From positions 95,826,177 to 95,890,176 of the forward strand of contig CM019827.1 of assembly GCA_009763385.1 (NCBI GenBank): a DNA stretch of 64,000 nucleotides, given 5' to 3'. The DNA is from Coix lacryma-jobi var. lacryma-jobi (taxonomy: Eukaryota; Streptophyta; Magnoliopsida; Poales; Poaceae). Below, piece after piece: positions 1 to 11,031 of the stretch. The translations under genes and the position numbers were made by a program. Position 1 is the first letter of the stretch, and each line of letters begins with the position of its first letter. The notes beneath the pieces are model-generated. The model made no database searches. It was not told where the DNA came from and was given only the letters and a program-made list of their open reading frames with translations.

Positions 1-1
1 A

Positions 2-1150
2 TCAGGTTTTGAGGATCCCAAATTCCCAAACCATGTCTACAAGCTCCAAAAGGCGCTCTATGGGCTAAAACAAGCACCTAGAGCATGGTATGAATGCCTT
101 AAGGAATTCTTGCTTAAAAAGGGCTTTGAAATAGGCAAAGCCGATCCTACTCTCTTTACTCACAAAGTTGGAAATGATTTATTTGTGTGCCAAATATATG
201 TCGATGACATAATATTTGGTAGTACTAACCATGTCTTTGTTGAGGAATTTAGTAGGATCATGACCAAGAGATTTGAGATGTCCATGATGGGTGAGCTGAA
301 ATTCTTCCTTGGATTTCAAATCAAGCAAGTAAAGGAAGGGACCTTCATAAGCCAAACCAAGTACACCCATGATATGCTCAAGAAGTTTGACATGGTCAAT
401 GCCAAGCCTATCAAAACTCCCATGCCAACAAATGGACATCTTGATCTTAATGATGAAGGGAAAGCCGTGGACATCAAGGTATATCGCTCCATGATTGGCT
501 CTCTACTTTATTTATGTGCATCTAGGCCGGACATAATGCTTAGTGTGTGCATGTGTGCTAGATTTCAAGCTAACCCGAAAGAGTGCCATTTAATGGCTAT
601 TAAGAGAATCTTGAGATATTTAGTACACACTCCTAACCTTGGCTTGTGGTATCCTAAGGGCTCCAAGTTCGATCTACTTGGCTATTCAGATTCTGATTAT
701 GCCAGTTGCAAAGTAGATAGCAAAAGCACTTCGAGGACATGTTAATTCCTTGGACGGTCCCTAGTATCTTGGAGTTCCAAGAAGCAAAACTGTGTAGCCC
801 TTTCCACCGTCGAGGCCGAGTATATTGCAGCCGGTGCATGCTGTGCACAATTACTTTGGATGAGGCAAACCCTTCGTGATTTCGGATGTCACTTTGCCAA
901 AGTCCCACTCTTGTGCGATAATGGAAGTGCTATAAAACTTACAAACAACCCTGTAAGCCACTCAAGAACTAAGTATATCGACATCCGACATCACTTCTTG
1001 AGAGACCACAAAACCAAAGGAGATATCGAACTTCGCCATGTGAGCACCGAAAAGCAACTAGTCGATATCTTCACAAAGCCCCTCGACGAGACAAGGTTTT
1101 GTGCTTTGCATAGTCAGCTAAATATACTTGATTCTCACAATGTGGTTTGA
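2..1150 (+). pseudogene. Outer element pol C-terminus: reverse transcriptase end and RNase H
   Basis: One reading frame runs from base 2 to the stop at 1148-1150. It encodes the palm part of a Ty1-copia reverse transcriptase, with the YVDD catalytic motif near 191-205 and the LYGLKQAPRAWY signature near 55-90, followed by RNase H with its D, E and D positions (YSDSD near 685, EAEY near 815, LLCDN near 908). An in-frame TAA at 743-745 lies at the start of the RNase H region, so the copy is dead. The family's conserved ADIFTKPLD-type end is visible as VDIFTKPLD near 1062. The N-terminal part of pol is outside the window. Confidence 0.92.
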
Positions 1151-1709
1151 AGTCCAGCATGCCTCTGGTTGATTTACTAGTATAATAGGAAAACCCTCTG
1201 AAATTTTTTAATTTCAAGTCTTTCAAAATGCTTCTCAAACCACTAATAAGGGTCATGACCATAGTTTGAAAAGCTGTATGCTTACTGGTCATGAAGCTTG
1301 GTAGAATACTTGTACAATTCTGAAGGAAATTGTAGAAAAAAGTTTGAGCTTTATCTCTATTTTTAGGGCAGAGCGACAGTGTCGCTCGTTGTGGGCGATA
1401 GTGTCGCTCATCGATCTGGAGTCAGATCGGGCCTAGATTTCTCTAGCGCGTTGGTGGTTTCTCTCTCTTCCTTATCCTTTCAAAACCCGCACCGCCACCT
1501 CTCTCCTCCTCAGTTTTCCCGACCCAAGTCACTCTCTAACTTCTCCATCTCCCTTCCTCTTGGAGAAGAAGGAGGGCCGATGCCTCCACTGCCGCCATTG
1601 ATGGCTGGCAGTGCCGCTCCACCCCGACAAACTCTTCTACGACCGATTGGAGCTTTTCCCCCTTGGGCAAGGGGTTGCTTCCCTCTTCTCTTCCCTCCAC
1701 GAGGTGCTC
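1151..1709 (+). other. Post-pol non-coding spacer of the outer element, first part
   Basis: No credible gene is seen. The stretch carries the first GCGACAGTGTCGC pair (1373-1407) and a pyrimidine-rich segment. It is cut at 1709 by the insertion of the element at 1710-9968 and continues at 9969. The open frame at 1379-1744 crosses the insertion junction and is not a gene. Confidence 0.7.
1373..1407. other. Palindrome pair 1, 22-bp spacing
   Basis: Two near-identical 13-mers, GCGACAGTGTCGC (1373-1385) and GCGATAGTGTCGC (1395-1407), start 22 bp apart. Each is an odd palindrome with a central G. The same arrangement recurs at 10407, 18647, 19320 and 20083 in this element. Confidence 0.9.
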
Positions 1710-2097
1710 TGCGGATACATGGGTGTATGCCGGGTCTCGAGTGATGAGTGATTGTCAACTGGGATAATGCGCATGTTCTTTGGCTTGTGTTGTGCAGGTG
1801 TCGAGCACGGATACAATGATCAAAGGCAAGGTGAAGGTCAAGTAGAGACGTGCCGTGCCGATGGACCGAGAGTGGCGAAGGGCGGACGTGAGGCTTGGAC
1901 TGAGGGACTAGTGGCCTGAGGATCAGCTGTGGTGGCTGACAACCTGGGACAGCGACGAGCGGAGACTTGCGGGGCACAGTGTTGCTCGGGTCGAGGACCT
2001 GGTGACATGTGTCGGTGGACGGGGTGCACGGGTGGTGCATCCCCTCTATGGCTCGGTTTGGTGGTTGAGCCACAGAAAAACCACCGAGTGGACGGTT

Positions 2098-2325
2098 TCT
2101 AGGTTTGGGCCTCAAAACCTGGGCGCTGATGGTTTTCGAGTTTGGGCCACAAAACTCGGGCTGAGGACGGTTTCCAGGTTTGGGCCTCAAAACCTAGGCG
2201 CTGCGGGTTTCTGAGTTTGGGCCACAAAACTCAGGCGATGGACGGCTGGTTTCCCGGTTTGGGCCTCAAAACCGGGGGTTGGTCGTGAAGGCTGGTTTCC
2301 CGGTTTGGGCCTCAAAACCGGGGGC
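2098..2325. repeat. Array of six GTTTGGGCC-centred imperfect palindromes
   Basis: GTTTGGGCC cores start at 2103, 2140, 2178, 2215, 2257 and 2303, each flanked by complementary arms (for example CGG...CCG or GAG...CTC) around GGCC. Spacing is 37, 38, 37, 42 and 46 bp. The 3' LTR copy keeps only the last three (from 8515), and the related LTR at 22,396-22,530 has the same array in reverse. Confidence 0.85.
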
Positions 2326-3109
2326 GAGGTCCAGGAAAAGGACGGTCAGAGCGGAGGCGGCACGTGGTGGCAATCAGTGAGGTTGCGTCGAGGCAACGCT
2401 ACCAGTTGTGCGGGCGTGGCCGTCGGATCACCACCTACCACGAGTTGGTCCAGAATAACCTTACGGTTTAGCTGGTTTGCTCTATAATTAGTTAGGGGTA
2501 GAGTGGGAATTATAATGAGGATAAGTAGAGGGAGACACCCACCTCCCATCCTATCTCAGTCATTTGCTATTTTGCCTTCTAGGTTTTCCTGCTCTCCCCA
2601 TCCTCTGCTGTAGCGAACTGAGATCCATAGAGACGACAATCATACCTCTCTGTTCGTGAGTTTTTGAGGAAGTGAGACCGTAATCTCACTATTGTAGTGT
2701 GTGGTAGTCACACGGTTGCAATTTCGTGGTTGTAATTCGCGTTTTGTTCTTGTTCTTCGCGGGTTGCTTTTCTCCACATTTTTCCCTTTGATCGATCTCT
2801 CTTCTTGGTGCGTCTTTTGCAAATCCGTTTGAACCAAGATGTTCTAGATGGTGAGGTGCTCCTTTCCACCAAAGGAATTCTCCTCTAACATCACGAGCTA
2901 GTAGATCGGTCGATTTTCATTTCGGGTCAAGTTTTTCTCCCTTCCCCCGAATTTCTTCGATTCATCGATTTGGAGATAGGTTCGAGCCGTGATCTCTTAG
3001 AGATAGCTCACTATCCTCCTTGTGACTCCTCTCACCAAGTTTGATCCCTAGAGGATTCGTTTTGGGTGAGATCGAGTCAAATCGGTGGACGAACAGGACT
3101 TTTTCGGAG

Positions 3110-3400
3110 TGACCGGACGCTCGACACGGTTTGACCGGGCGCACTGCGAAGAGTCCGGTCGATGAATGTTCTCACTGTTCTTTTCTGCGACTTGACGGGA
3201 TGCTCAGCTTCGCAGTGACCGGACACGTCACTTGCACTGTTCATCGGGTGTTCTTCTGCTGACTGGACGCTTGTTGCTCTGACCGGACGCATCACTCCAG
3301 TGAGTCCGGTCACGAACAGAGAGGTCCAAAATTGGTTTTCGTCTGACCGGACGCGTCCGGTGTCTACTGACCGGACGTAGGCCAGAGTCTGGTCATCACA
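3110..3400. repeat. Array of TGACCGGACGC-type motifs in the 5' LTR
   Basis: Direct and inverted copies of TGACCGGACGC, often paired; starts at 3110 and 3132 are 22 bp apart, and other pairs are 20-24 bp apart. A perfect palindrome CCGGACGCGTCCGG lies near 3347-3360. The 3' LTR repeats the array at 9413-9700 with the first pair again at 22 bp (9413, 9435). Confidence 0.85.
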
Positions 3401-3666
3401 GTCTGCACGTTTCCGTCCGTGTTTTGTTCGTTCGTTGTCGGATTTGATTTCTGGCTTTTGCATTGGGATTCTAGAGTTGTGTAGTGTCTCGCTGTGCTTC
3501 TCGGAAGCATCCACCCTACATCTAAGGTCGTGGACACTCGCAAGCTCAATGTTTGCTCTTAGGGGTTGATTCTTGGGAGAGTGGCGACAAGTTTCTGAAA
3601 AGAAATTTGAAGCTCTCATTCACCCCCCCTCTGGTCGCTTTCTGGTAGCACTTTCGGTCCTTCAAT

Positions 3667-3680
3667 TGGTATCGGAGCAG
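3667..3680 (+). promoter_or_regulatory. Primer-binding site for initiator tRNA-Met
   Basis: TGGTATCGGAGCAG lies 2 bp after the LTR end. It matches the usual plant Ty1-copia priming site TGGTATCAGAGC with one change, and fixes the 5' LTR boundary. Confidence 0.88.
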
Positions 3681-3727
3681 GTTAAGGATCTTCCACCTTA
3701 GCCGGTTCCAGATCCACAGAAGGCGAC

Positions 3728-6105
3728 ATGGATCGCGGCGTGGGCAAACCGTCGTTTTTCGATGGGATGAACTATGCGTATTGGAAGATACGCATGTCGG
3801 CCTATCTTCAGAGTTTGGGTGCTTCCATCTGGGATATTTGCAACTCTGCCAATTACGTGGTCTTGGCTGCTCTTGCCACTCAGCATCAGATTGATGAGCA
3901 CGATGCCAATAGCCGAGCCTGTAATGCTCTCTTCTCATGCTTGAGCATGTCTGAGTTTGATCGCGTTTCTCATCTCCCCACGGCTCGTGAGATTTGGGCG
4001 ACCCTCATGCGTTTCCATGAGGGAACCTCTCAAGTCAAATCCCGTCTCTACGAGTCGCACAAGCGGGAGTATGAGAACTTTCGACATATGCCTGGCGAGA
4101 GCATAGAAAATTTATTCGCTCGCTTTCAGGTAATTGTCAACAGGATGAGGGCTAACAAGGAGTTTTTGCCTTTCGACGATCATGAGAGGGCTTTGAAGCT
4201 TTTACATACTCTTGATCGGTCGGTGTGGGTTTCCAAGGTTCAGGCGATCATCGAATCGCCTAACTATGAGACCCTCACGTGCGACGAGCTCTTTAGTAAG
4301 CTCAAGTCCAGTGAGATCGATGCCATGGCGAGGGCTTCTTATGAAAATCCTTCTGGCCCGTCGATGGCTTTGCTTTCTGGCTCTTCTGCTAACACATCTG
4401 GAGGCTTTGCACTTTCCTCCCTTCTTTCTGTCACAGAGGAGCAGCTGGAGTTCATGGGGGATGACGAGCTAGCTTTGCTCGCCAACCGGTTCTCGCGGTT
4501 CCACAACAACCGCATGAACCGTCGCCGCGAAGGAGGACGCTCAGGTTGTTTCGAGTGCGGCGATCCCAACCACTTCATCGCCAATTGCACGAAGAGGATC
4601 AAGCAAGTCTTCGGCAAGGCGGATCATGGGCACAAGTACGACTCCGGCAAGCGCAAGGAGAAGTACGTCCCCGCGAAGCACAAGAGGAAGGGCGGCTTCA
4701 ACAAGGAGTACATCAAGACAAAGTACTTGGAGAAGGCCCAGGCTGAGCAGCGTGCATTCTTTGCCACGCTCAGCGACGTCGACGACTCCGATGATGACTC
4801 CTCTTCCTCAAGCGACGACAAGTCCGAGAAGAAGAAGAGGATCGAAGACAAGCTGAACGGCCTCTGCTTCTTCACCGACAACGAGGGCTTCTGCACCATG
4901 GCCCTCGGCAAGGAGGTCAATGGCGAACTGAAGGAGATCCCTCGGAACGACGACGACGACGACACCTCCCAGGTATCTCTGACCCCCGATGAGCTTTCTG
5001 TTGAGGTCGAGAAGCTTACTGCCGCCCTTCTTAGTCAAGATAAGTTGCTTAGGCGTGCTGCTAGGGAGCGGAAGGAGTTTAGGCAGAAGTAGGAGGATAC
5101 GGTGAAGGAACTTGAATCTGTCAAGTCCACCGTTGTTGTCACCGAGGAGGAGGAGGAGTGTGAGATGTGCACCACACACATGACTGGCCTTCTCACTTTG
5201 AGAGGTAAGTATGTTGTGTTGGTAGGAGAGGTGGATGAGCTTAAGGCCAGATCCTCGCTGTTGGGTGCATGCAAGTCCTATGCAGGCTTGCAATCCGAGT
5301 TGGCAGAGAAGAATGCCAAGATTGTGTCTCTTGAAGAGGCCAGCTCGGGTAGCACATGTATGGCTAGGTGTGTTCTATGTGAAGGTTTGGAGATGGAGAT
5401 AGCCAACGTGAAGCATGACAAGATGCAAACCGAGGAGGAAAACACATACCTTCGGACCATCTTGTCATGGGTGTCTAGTGGTGAGTCACAGCTTGGGATG
5501 ATGATCTCCCAGTTCAAGCGTGCTGCTGGAGGTTTAGGTGTAGGTTTTGCTCAGGGTGTTGATGTTTCATCCTTTGGCAAGATTGGAGAGTCGAGTGGTC
5601 TTAACCCATGTGAGAAGCCCAACTCCACCACTACTCTCAAGCTTACTAAGATTCCACTCAAAGAGCCTCTCAAGCCTAACACCAAGGATGGAATGGTTGT
5701 TGAACCTCCGAGAGCTCCACCCAAGAAACAGACATGGCATCCCAAGCCCAACCACCTCAAGAACAAGCTAGATACAATATGCCACCTATCCAGGAGGAGC
5801 TCATGCCACAGAAGGGCAAAGTGATCCACACCCACTACCGTGAGTACCAACAACCCCCTATGAGAGCGGTGAGGTACCATTGTGAACACTGTGGGAGAGA
5901 TGGACACTTGAGTGAGTTTTGCTTTCGGCGCAAGAGAGAGGCGCGTCGTGCAAAGGAGATGAACAACACAAACATGTACCATCCTTTCCATGATGTACAT
6001 GTGCCGAATGTTCAGAGGCATGCTGCTAGGCCAGAGGTCCAAAACCTCAAGTTCCTAGGCCTAGGCCGCAAGGAGGTCGTGCCCAGCGGGAGCCTGCTGT
6101 TGTGA
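3728..6105 (+). pseudogene. gag of the nested Sirevirus-type element, broken by a stop and a frameshift
   Basis: The ATG at 3728 opens a 454-codon frame with the Ty1-copia gag core (residues about 1-250) and a CCHC zinc knuckle, CFECGDPNHFIANC, at about residue 274. An Asp/Ser-rich low-complexity segment follows. A TAG at 5090-5092 interrupts it; the same frame resumes at once to 5824 with a coiled-coil-like, Glu/Lys-rich stretch. A frameshift near 5770 moves the reading to another frame (to 6105), where a second CCHC knuckle, CEHCGRDGHLSEFC, lies near 5883. A long gag with two knuckles fits Sireviruses. The start follows the primer-binding site by about 50 bp. Confidence 0.88.
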
Positions 6106-8514
6106 GCTATGGACCCCGTGGCGGTGGCTTTGTAGTTGAGCGTTTCCCCCACCGCGTTTTGAGTATCGCGATGGACGCTCATCCCTTAGCGGACCACGTT
6201 TTCCTCTACGTGGTGATCGCTCTTCCCGTAGGCGTGCTAGGAATGGTTTTTCTGCTAACCGTTCTTTTGAGCAGCCGGCCCAACACTGGTATTCTCCCTA
6301 CTTCACTAACCCCAGTGTTGGACCATATGCTCACCCTATGTCTTTTTATTGATGTAGGTAAAACGATTGGAGAACGTTTGGTTGGTGGATTCCGGGTGTT
6401 CGAGACACATGACCGGAAACGCCAAGTGGTTCTCTAGTCTTAGTCCTGTTGCCGGAAAGGAGTTTATCACTTTCGGCGACAATAGCAAAGGTAAAGTGTA
6501 GTCTCGTGGGTCGGTGCGAGTTAATGAGCACTTTGTGTTGCGCGATGTTGCTCTTGTTTCTAACTTGCATTTTAACCTTCTTTCTGTTTCGCAACTTTTC
6601 GATGATGACTATGAGATTCGTTTTAAGCCGAATCTCAGTCGTATTTTGGATCCTCAGGGCAATCTTGTGTGTTTGATTTCGCCGTTTGGGAAAGTCTTTC
6701 ATGCGAATTTCTGGGAGTCTTTTGGCACTTCTCGTTGTCTTGTGGCTGGACCTTCCTCCTCTGATCTTTGGAAGTGGCATAGGAGAGTTGGACATTTGAG
6801 CTTCGACTTGCTTGCAAGACTTAGCTCACTTGGCCTAATCCGAGGATTGCCCAAGTTACATATGGAGAAGGATCTTGTTTGCCATTCTTATAGACATGGG
6901 AAGATGGTCGCCGCTCCCCACCATCCAGTGACTCAGGTCATGACCAAGCGCCCTGGAGAGCTTTTACACATGGACCTTGTTGGTCCAGCTCGGGTGAGCT
7001 CGGTTGGGGGGAAGTGGTATGTGCTTGTTGTTGTTGATGTCTTTTCGAGATATTCGTGGGTCTTCTTTTTGACCGAGAAGACTGAGACTTTCTCTTTTGC
7101 TCGCAATCTGATTTTGCGTCTTCAGAACGAGTTCCCTTTGAACTCGATGCGAGCTATTAGGAGTGATAATGGTTCCGAGTTTAAGAACTCGGATTTTGAG
7201 AAGTTTTGTAATTCTTTGGGTTTAGAGCATCAGTTTTCTTCCCCCTACACACCGCCACAGAATGGTGTTGTAGAGAGGAAAAATCGGACCCTTGTTGAGA
7301 TGGCCAGGACGATGCTCGATGAGCATAGGACTCCTAGGCGATATTGGGTCGAAGCTATGAGCACTGCATGCTACATTTCCAATCGCATTTTTCTCCGAGC
7401 TTTCTTGAAAAAGACTTCTTATGAGTTGCGTTTTGGAAAACTACCCAAAGTGAGTTATTTTAGAGTTTTTGGTTGCCACTGCTTTATACTTAAGAAAGGC
7501 AACCTGGACAAATTTGAGTCTCGCTCTTCTGACGGTGAGTTTTTGGGTTATGGCACTCATACTCGCGCATATCGTGTACTTAACCTTGACACTAACCGAG
7601 TCATGGAGACATCAGATGTCACCTTCGACGAGACCATGGTTTGTCCTTCTTCTCGTTTTGAGCGTGCAGGTGATCATGAGGTTGGCGAGCCTCTTTTTGA
7701 TGATGAGGACGAGGGTGCTGAAGGGATGGATGACCCAGCACCACCTCCACCTGCTGTGCCGCAAAGAGCGGCCTCTACTACCACTCACGGCCCCGACCCT
7801 TCTTCTTTGACGACTTGGGGGCCGTGGGATCCGCCACCTCGAGCGGTACCCTTTGTACCCGAGGAGGTGCGAGCTGCTGTTGAGGGGGAGGTATCTTCAG
7901 CTCGGGAGGCGCCACGACACATTCAACGCCAACACCCGCCTCAACAGATGATCGGCAGCATCGGCGAACGTGTCACTCGGTCTAGGTCACAACAAATCTC
8001 TCACTTTGCTCATTCTGCATTTGTTGCTGATTTTGAAACCCGAGATGTTGGACACGCTTTATCTAATCCAGATTGGGTCAATGCCATGCATGAGGAACTT
8101 GTTCCTCTTCCTCCTGAGTGTCACCCTATTGGGACAAAATGGGTTTTCAAAAACAAACAAGGAGAGGATGGCCATGTTCTGAGAAACAAGGCCAGACTTG
8201 TAGCCCAGGGATATAGTCAGAAGGAGGGGATAGACTATGAGGAGACTTTTGCTCCTGTAGCTCATTTGGAGGCAATTAGGATACTCTTGGCTTTTGCTGC
8301 ATCCAAAGGGTTTAAACTTTTTCAAATGGATGTCAAGAGTGCCTTCTTAAACGGCTACATAGAAGAAGAGGTTTATGTGAAACAACCCCCCGGTTTCGAG
8401 AATCCCAAGTTTCCAAACCATGTTTTTAAACTTCACAAAGCCTTATATGGTTTGAAACAAGCCCCTAGAGCCTGGTATGATAGGTTGAAAACCTTTTTGC
8501 TTGCTAAGGGTTCG
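6106..8514 (+). pseudogene. pol of the nested element: protease, integrase, truncated reverse transcriptase
   Basis: After a degraded linker (6106-6380) the protease active site is seen as DSG from 6388, followed by an in-frame TAG at 6499-6501. The frame then stays open to 8517: integrase zinc-binding region, catalytic core with D (HMDLVGP), D (RSDNGSEF) and E (NGVVERKN), and the first part of reverse transcriptase with FQMDVKSAFLNGY. The fourth zinc ligand is lost: a Tyr codon stands at 6889-6891 where the family has Cys. About 11 residues also seem missing near 8100, at the start of RT. The coding region stops at 8514 where the 3' LTR fragment joins it; YVDD and RNase H are gone. Confidence 0.9.
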
Positions 8515-9968
8515 TGAGTTTGGGCCACAAAACTCATGCGATGGACGGCTGGTTTCCCGGTTTGGGCCTCAAAACCGGGGGTTGGTCGTGAAGGCTGGTT
8601 TCCTGGTTTGGGCCTCAAAACCGGGGGCGAGGTCCAGGAAAAGGACAGTCAGAGCGGAGGCGGCACGTGGCGACAATCGGTGAGGTTGCAACGAGGCAAC
8701 GCTACCAGTTGTGCGGGCATGGCCGTCGGATCACCACCTACCACGAGTTGGTCCAGAATAACCTTAGGGTTTAGCTGATTCGCTCTGTAATTAGTTAGGG
8801 GTAGAGTGGGAATTAGAATGAGGATAAGTAGAGGGAGACACCCACCTCCCATCCTATCTCAGTCATTTGCTATTTTGCCTTCTAGGTTTTCCTGCTCTCC
8901 CCATCCTCTGCTGTAGCGAAATGAGATCCACAGAGAAGACAATCATACCTCTGTGTTCGTGAGTTTTTGAGGAATTGAGATCGTAATCTCACTGTTGTAG
9001 TGTGTGGTAGTCACACGGTTGCAATTTCATGGTTGTAATTCGCGTTTTGTTCTTGTTCTTCGTGGGTTGCTTTTCTCCACGTTTTTCCCTTTGATCGATC
9101 TCTCTTCTTGGTGCGTCTTTTGCAAATCCGTTTGAACCAAGATGTTCTAGATGGTGAGGTGCTCCTTTCCACCAAAGGAATTCTCCTCTAACCTCACGAG
9201 CTAGTAGATCGGTCGATTTTCATTTCGGGTCAAGTTTTTCTCCCTTCCCTCGAATTTCTTCGATTCATCGATTTGGAGATAGGTTCGAGCCGTGATCTCT
9301 TAGAGATAGCTCACTATCCTCCTTGTGACTCCTCTCACCAAGTTTGATCCCTAGAGGATTCATTTTGGGTGAGATCGAGTCGAATCGGTGGACGAACAGG
9401 ACTTTTTCGGAGTGACCGGACGCTCGACACGGTTTGACCGGACGCACTGCGAAGAGTCCGGTCGATGAATGTTCTCACTGTTCTTTTCTGTGACTTGACC
9501 GGACGCTCAGCTTCGCAGTGACCGGACACGTCACTTGCATTGTTCATCGGGTGTTCTTCTGCTGACCAGACGCTTGTTGCTCTGACCGGACGCATCACTC
9601 CAGTGAGTTCGGTCACGAACAGAGAGGTCCGAAATTGGTTTTCGTCTGACCGGACATGTCCGGTGTCTACTAACCGGACGCAGGCCAGAGTCCGGTCATA
9701 CGCAGTCTGCACGTTTCCGTCCGTGTTTTGTTCGTTCGTTGTCGGATTTGATTTTCGGCTTTTGCATTGGGATTCTAGAGTTGTGTAGTGTCTCGCTGTG
9801 CTTCTCGGAAGCATCCACCTTACATCTAGGGTCGTGGACACTCGCAAGCTCAACGTTTGCTCTTAGGGGTTGATTCTTGGGACAGTGGCGACAAGTTTCT
9901 GAAAAGAAATTTGAAGCTCTCATTCACCCCCCCTCTGGTCGCTTTCTGGTAGCACTTTCGGTCCTTCA
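8515..9968 (+). repeat. Truncated 3' LTR (1,454 bp)
   Basis: Copy of 2212-3664 with scattered substitutions, ending GGTCCTTCA like the 5' LTR. Its left edge falls exactly at the edge of one of the GTTTGGGCC palindromes and inside the RT reading frame, which marks a deletion breakpoint and not a true LTR start. Confidence 0.9.
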
Positions 9969-10567
9969 TGGTCTCAAGGTGAAACCCTAACCCTATATCG
10001 ATCTATGCAATGTGATAGTACTAGTCATGGATCCATGGTTCTCAGATGAGTTTGGATGGATTAGAGTTGGTTCTCGAGGTTGAATCTTATTGATTTTAGA
10101 TTTCACCGGTTGAATGCTTTAGGGGGAGGATGTTGCGTCCTCTTTTAGGGCTGTTTTGATGCCTTTGGTGGATTCCATCCACTGCCCTAGATACATTCAA
10201 TTGATGAAAAACAAAATCAGTTTGGGTCATCAACTAGAATCAATTCAAAATATCTTTTCAAACTAAAATTCTTTGATTCATGGCTAGAATTATTCACATG
10301 TTTTTATGGACTATGATTCTGTAGTAATGGTGATGCATAGGGGTAAATGAAAATGTGCTTTAACTGTGGAGACTTGATTGAACACATGACTGCAGAAAAA
10401 CCCAGAGCGACAGTGTCGCGCAGCCTGGGCGACAGTGTCGCCCTTGCTTGCTGAAATATTTTTCAGCAATTTTTGCAGTTATAGATTCATGTTGTTTCAA
10501 TAATTAAATCATGTTAGCATCCTCCCCTGCAACTTCATCATGATGACAGTTTCTAAAGAAGATATGT
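9969..10567 (+). other. Outer element spacer, second part, before ORF3
   Basis: Non-coding continuation of 1151-1709. It holds a PPT-like purine tract, AGGGGGAGG near 10,122, and palindrome pair 2. No gene is seen. Confidence 0.65.
10407..10441. other. Palindrome pair 2, 22-bp spacing
   Basis: GCGACAGTGTCGC at 10407-10419 and again at 10429-10441, with a 9-bp spacer. Both copies are perfect. Confidence 0.92.
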
Positions 10568-11031
10568 TTGTTTTGCATAGATGGATCAAGGGCAAGGCAG
10601 CGATGTTGGCAGAGGCAAAAGAAAGTATTAACAAGGAAGGCAAAGCCAACGAGAGGTAGAGGACAGGGAGGTTATATTGGTGAGAGAGAAGGCAATGATG
10701 GTAGTAATCAAGCCACTGGCTATACCATCAGATTCCCTCCTGAGATTCCTAAAGTGCTTGGTGATTTTGAAACTCACAGGCTCATAAAAGAAACAAATGA
10801 GTTTTGGATGAGAAAGCCACAAAATTCTAGTGGAAGAAAAGTCATAGTCTACTCAAATCAATCAAAGGTTGTAGAAGAAGCAAGAAGAGAATTGTATGAG
10901 TTTGCTTGGGGGGATAATCTTGACTACAGGTTCTGGATAGCATTTCAGTCTGATTACTATGAAACTGCCATACTCACCAAAGGATCAAAGGGGAAAATTT
11001 GCAAGATGCAGTACATTGACTTTAGTGAGTT
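10568..11031 (+). pseudogene. ORF3 of the outer element, 5' part
   Basis: An open frame encodes a protein of the kind found downstream of pol in plant Sireviruses (sometimes called envelope-like; its role is unknown). The likely start is the ATG at 10,580-10,582, but that frame stops after 17 codons, so a frameshift near 10,625 is probable. A Gly/Arg/Lys-rich start is followed by a globular-looking stretch. The gene is cut at 11,031 by a solo LTR insertion and resumes at 17,093. The open frame that runs a few codons into the LTR is an artefact. Confidence 0.65.

Larger units (their letters stand above)
1710..3664 (+). repeat. 5' LTR (1,955 bp), Sirevirus type
   Basis: Starts TGCGGATAC and ends GGTCCTTCA directly before the primer-binding site. 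The start is supported by alignment with the reverse complement of the LTR at 20,942-23,027, which has a polypurine tract at its edge. Bases 2212-3664 repeat at 8515-9968. It carries two arrays of palindrome-like motifs (2098-2325 and 3110-3400) and a C-rich tract (ATTCACCCCCCC) near its end that is shared by every Sirevirus LTR in this window. Confidence 0.85.
1710..9968 (+). mobile_element. Sirevirus-type Ty1-copia element with a truncated 3' side, nested in the outer element
   Basis: 5' LTR 1710-3664, primer-binding site, gag, protease, integrase and part of reverse transcriptase, then a shortened 3' LTR 8515-9968. The flanks TGCTC (1705-1709) and TGGTC (9969-9973) agree at 4 of 5 bases, so they are probably a decayed target duplication. 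A deletion joined the RT coding region directly to the middle of the 3' LTR, removing the YVDD region, RNase H, everything after pol and about 502 bp of LTR. The overlapping LTR parts differ by only scattered substitutions, so insertion was fairly recent. The LTR family resembles that at 20,942-23,027. Confidence 0.88.

Noticed and set aside
1379..2214. Open frames on both strands near the first LTR
   Set aside because: They cross the insertion junction at 1709/1710 and are explained by GC-rich LTR sequence.
2212..3664. 2212 as the true start of the 5' LTR because the direct repeat with 8515 begins there
   Set aside because: The homologous LTR at 20,942-23,027 extends about 500 bp further, and flanks at 1705-1709 and 9969-9973 nearly match; 2212/8515 is a deletion breakpoint.
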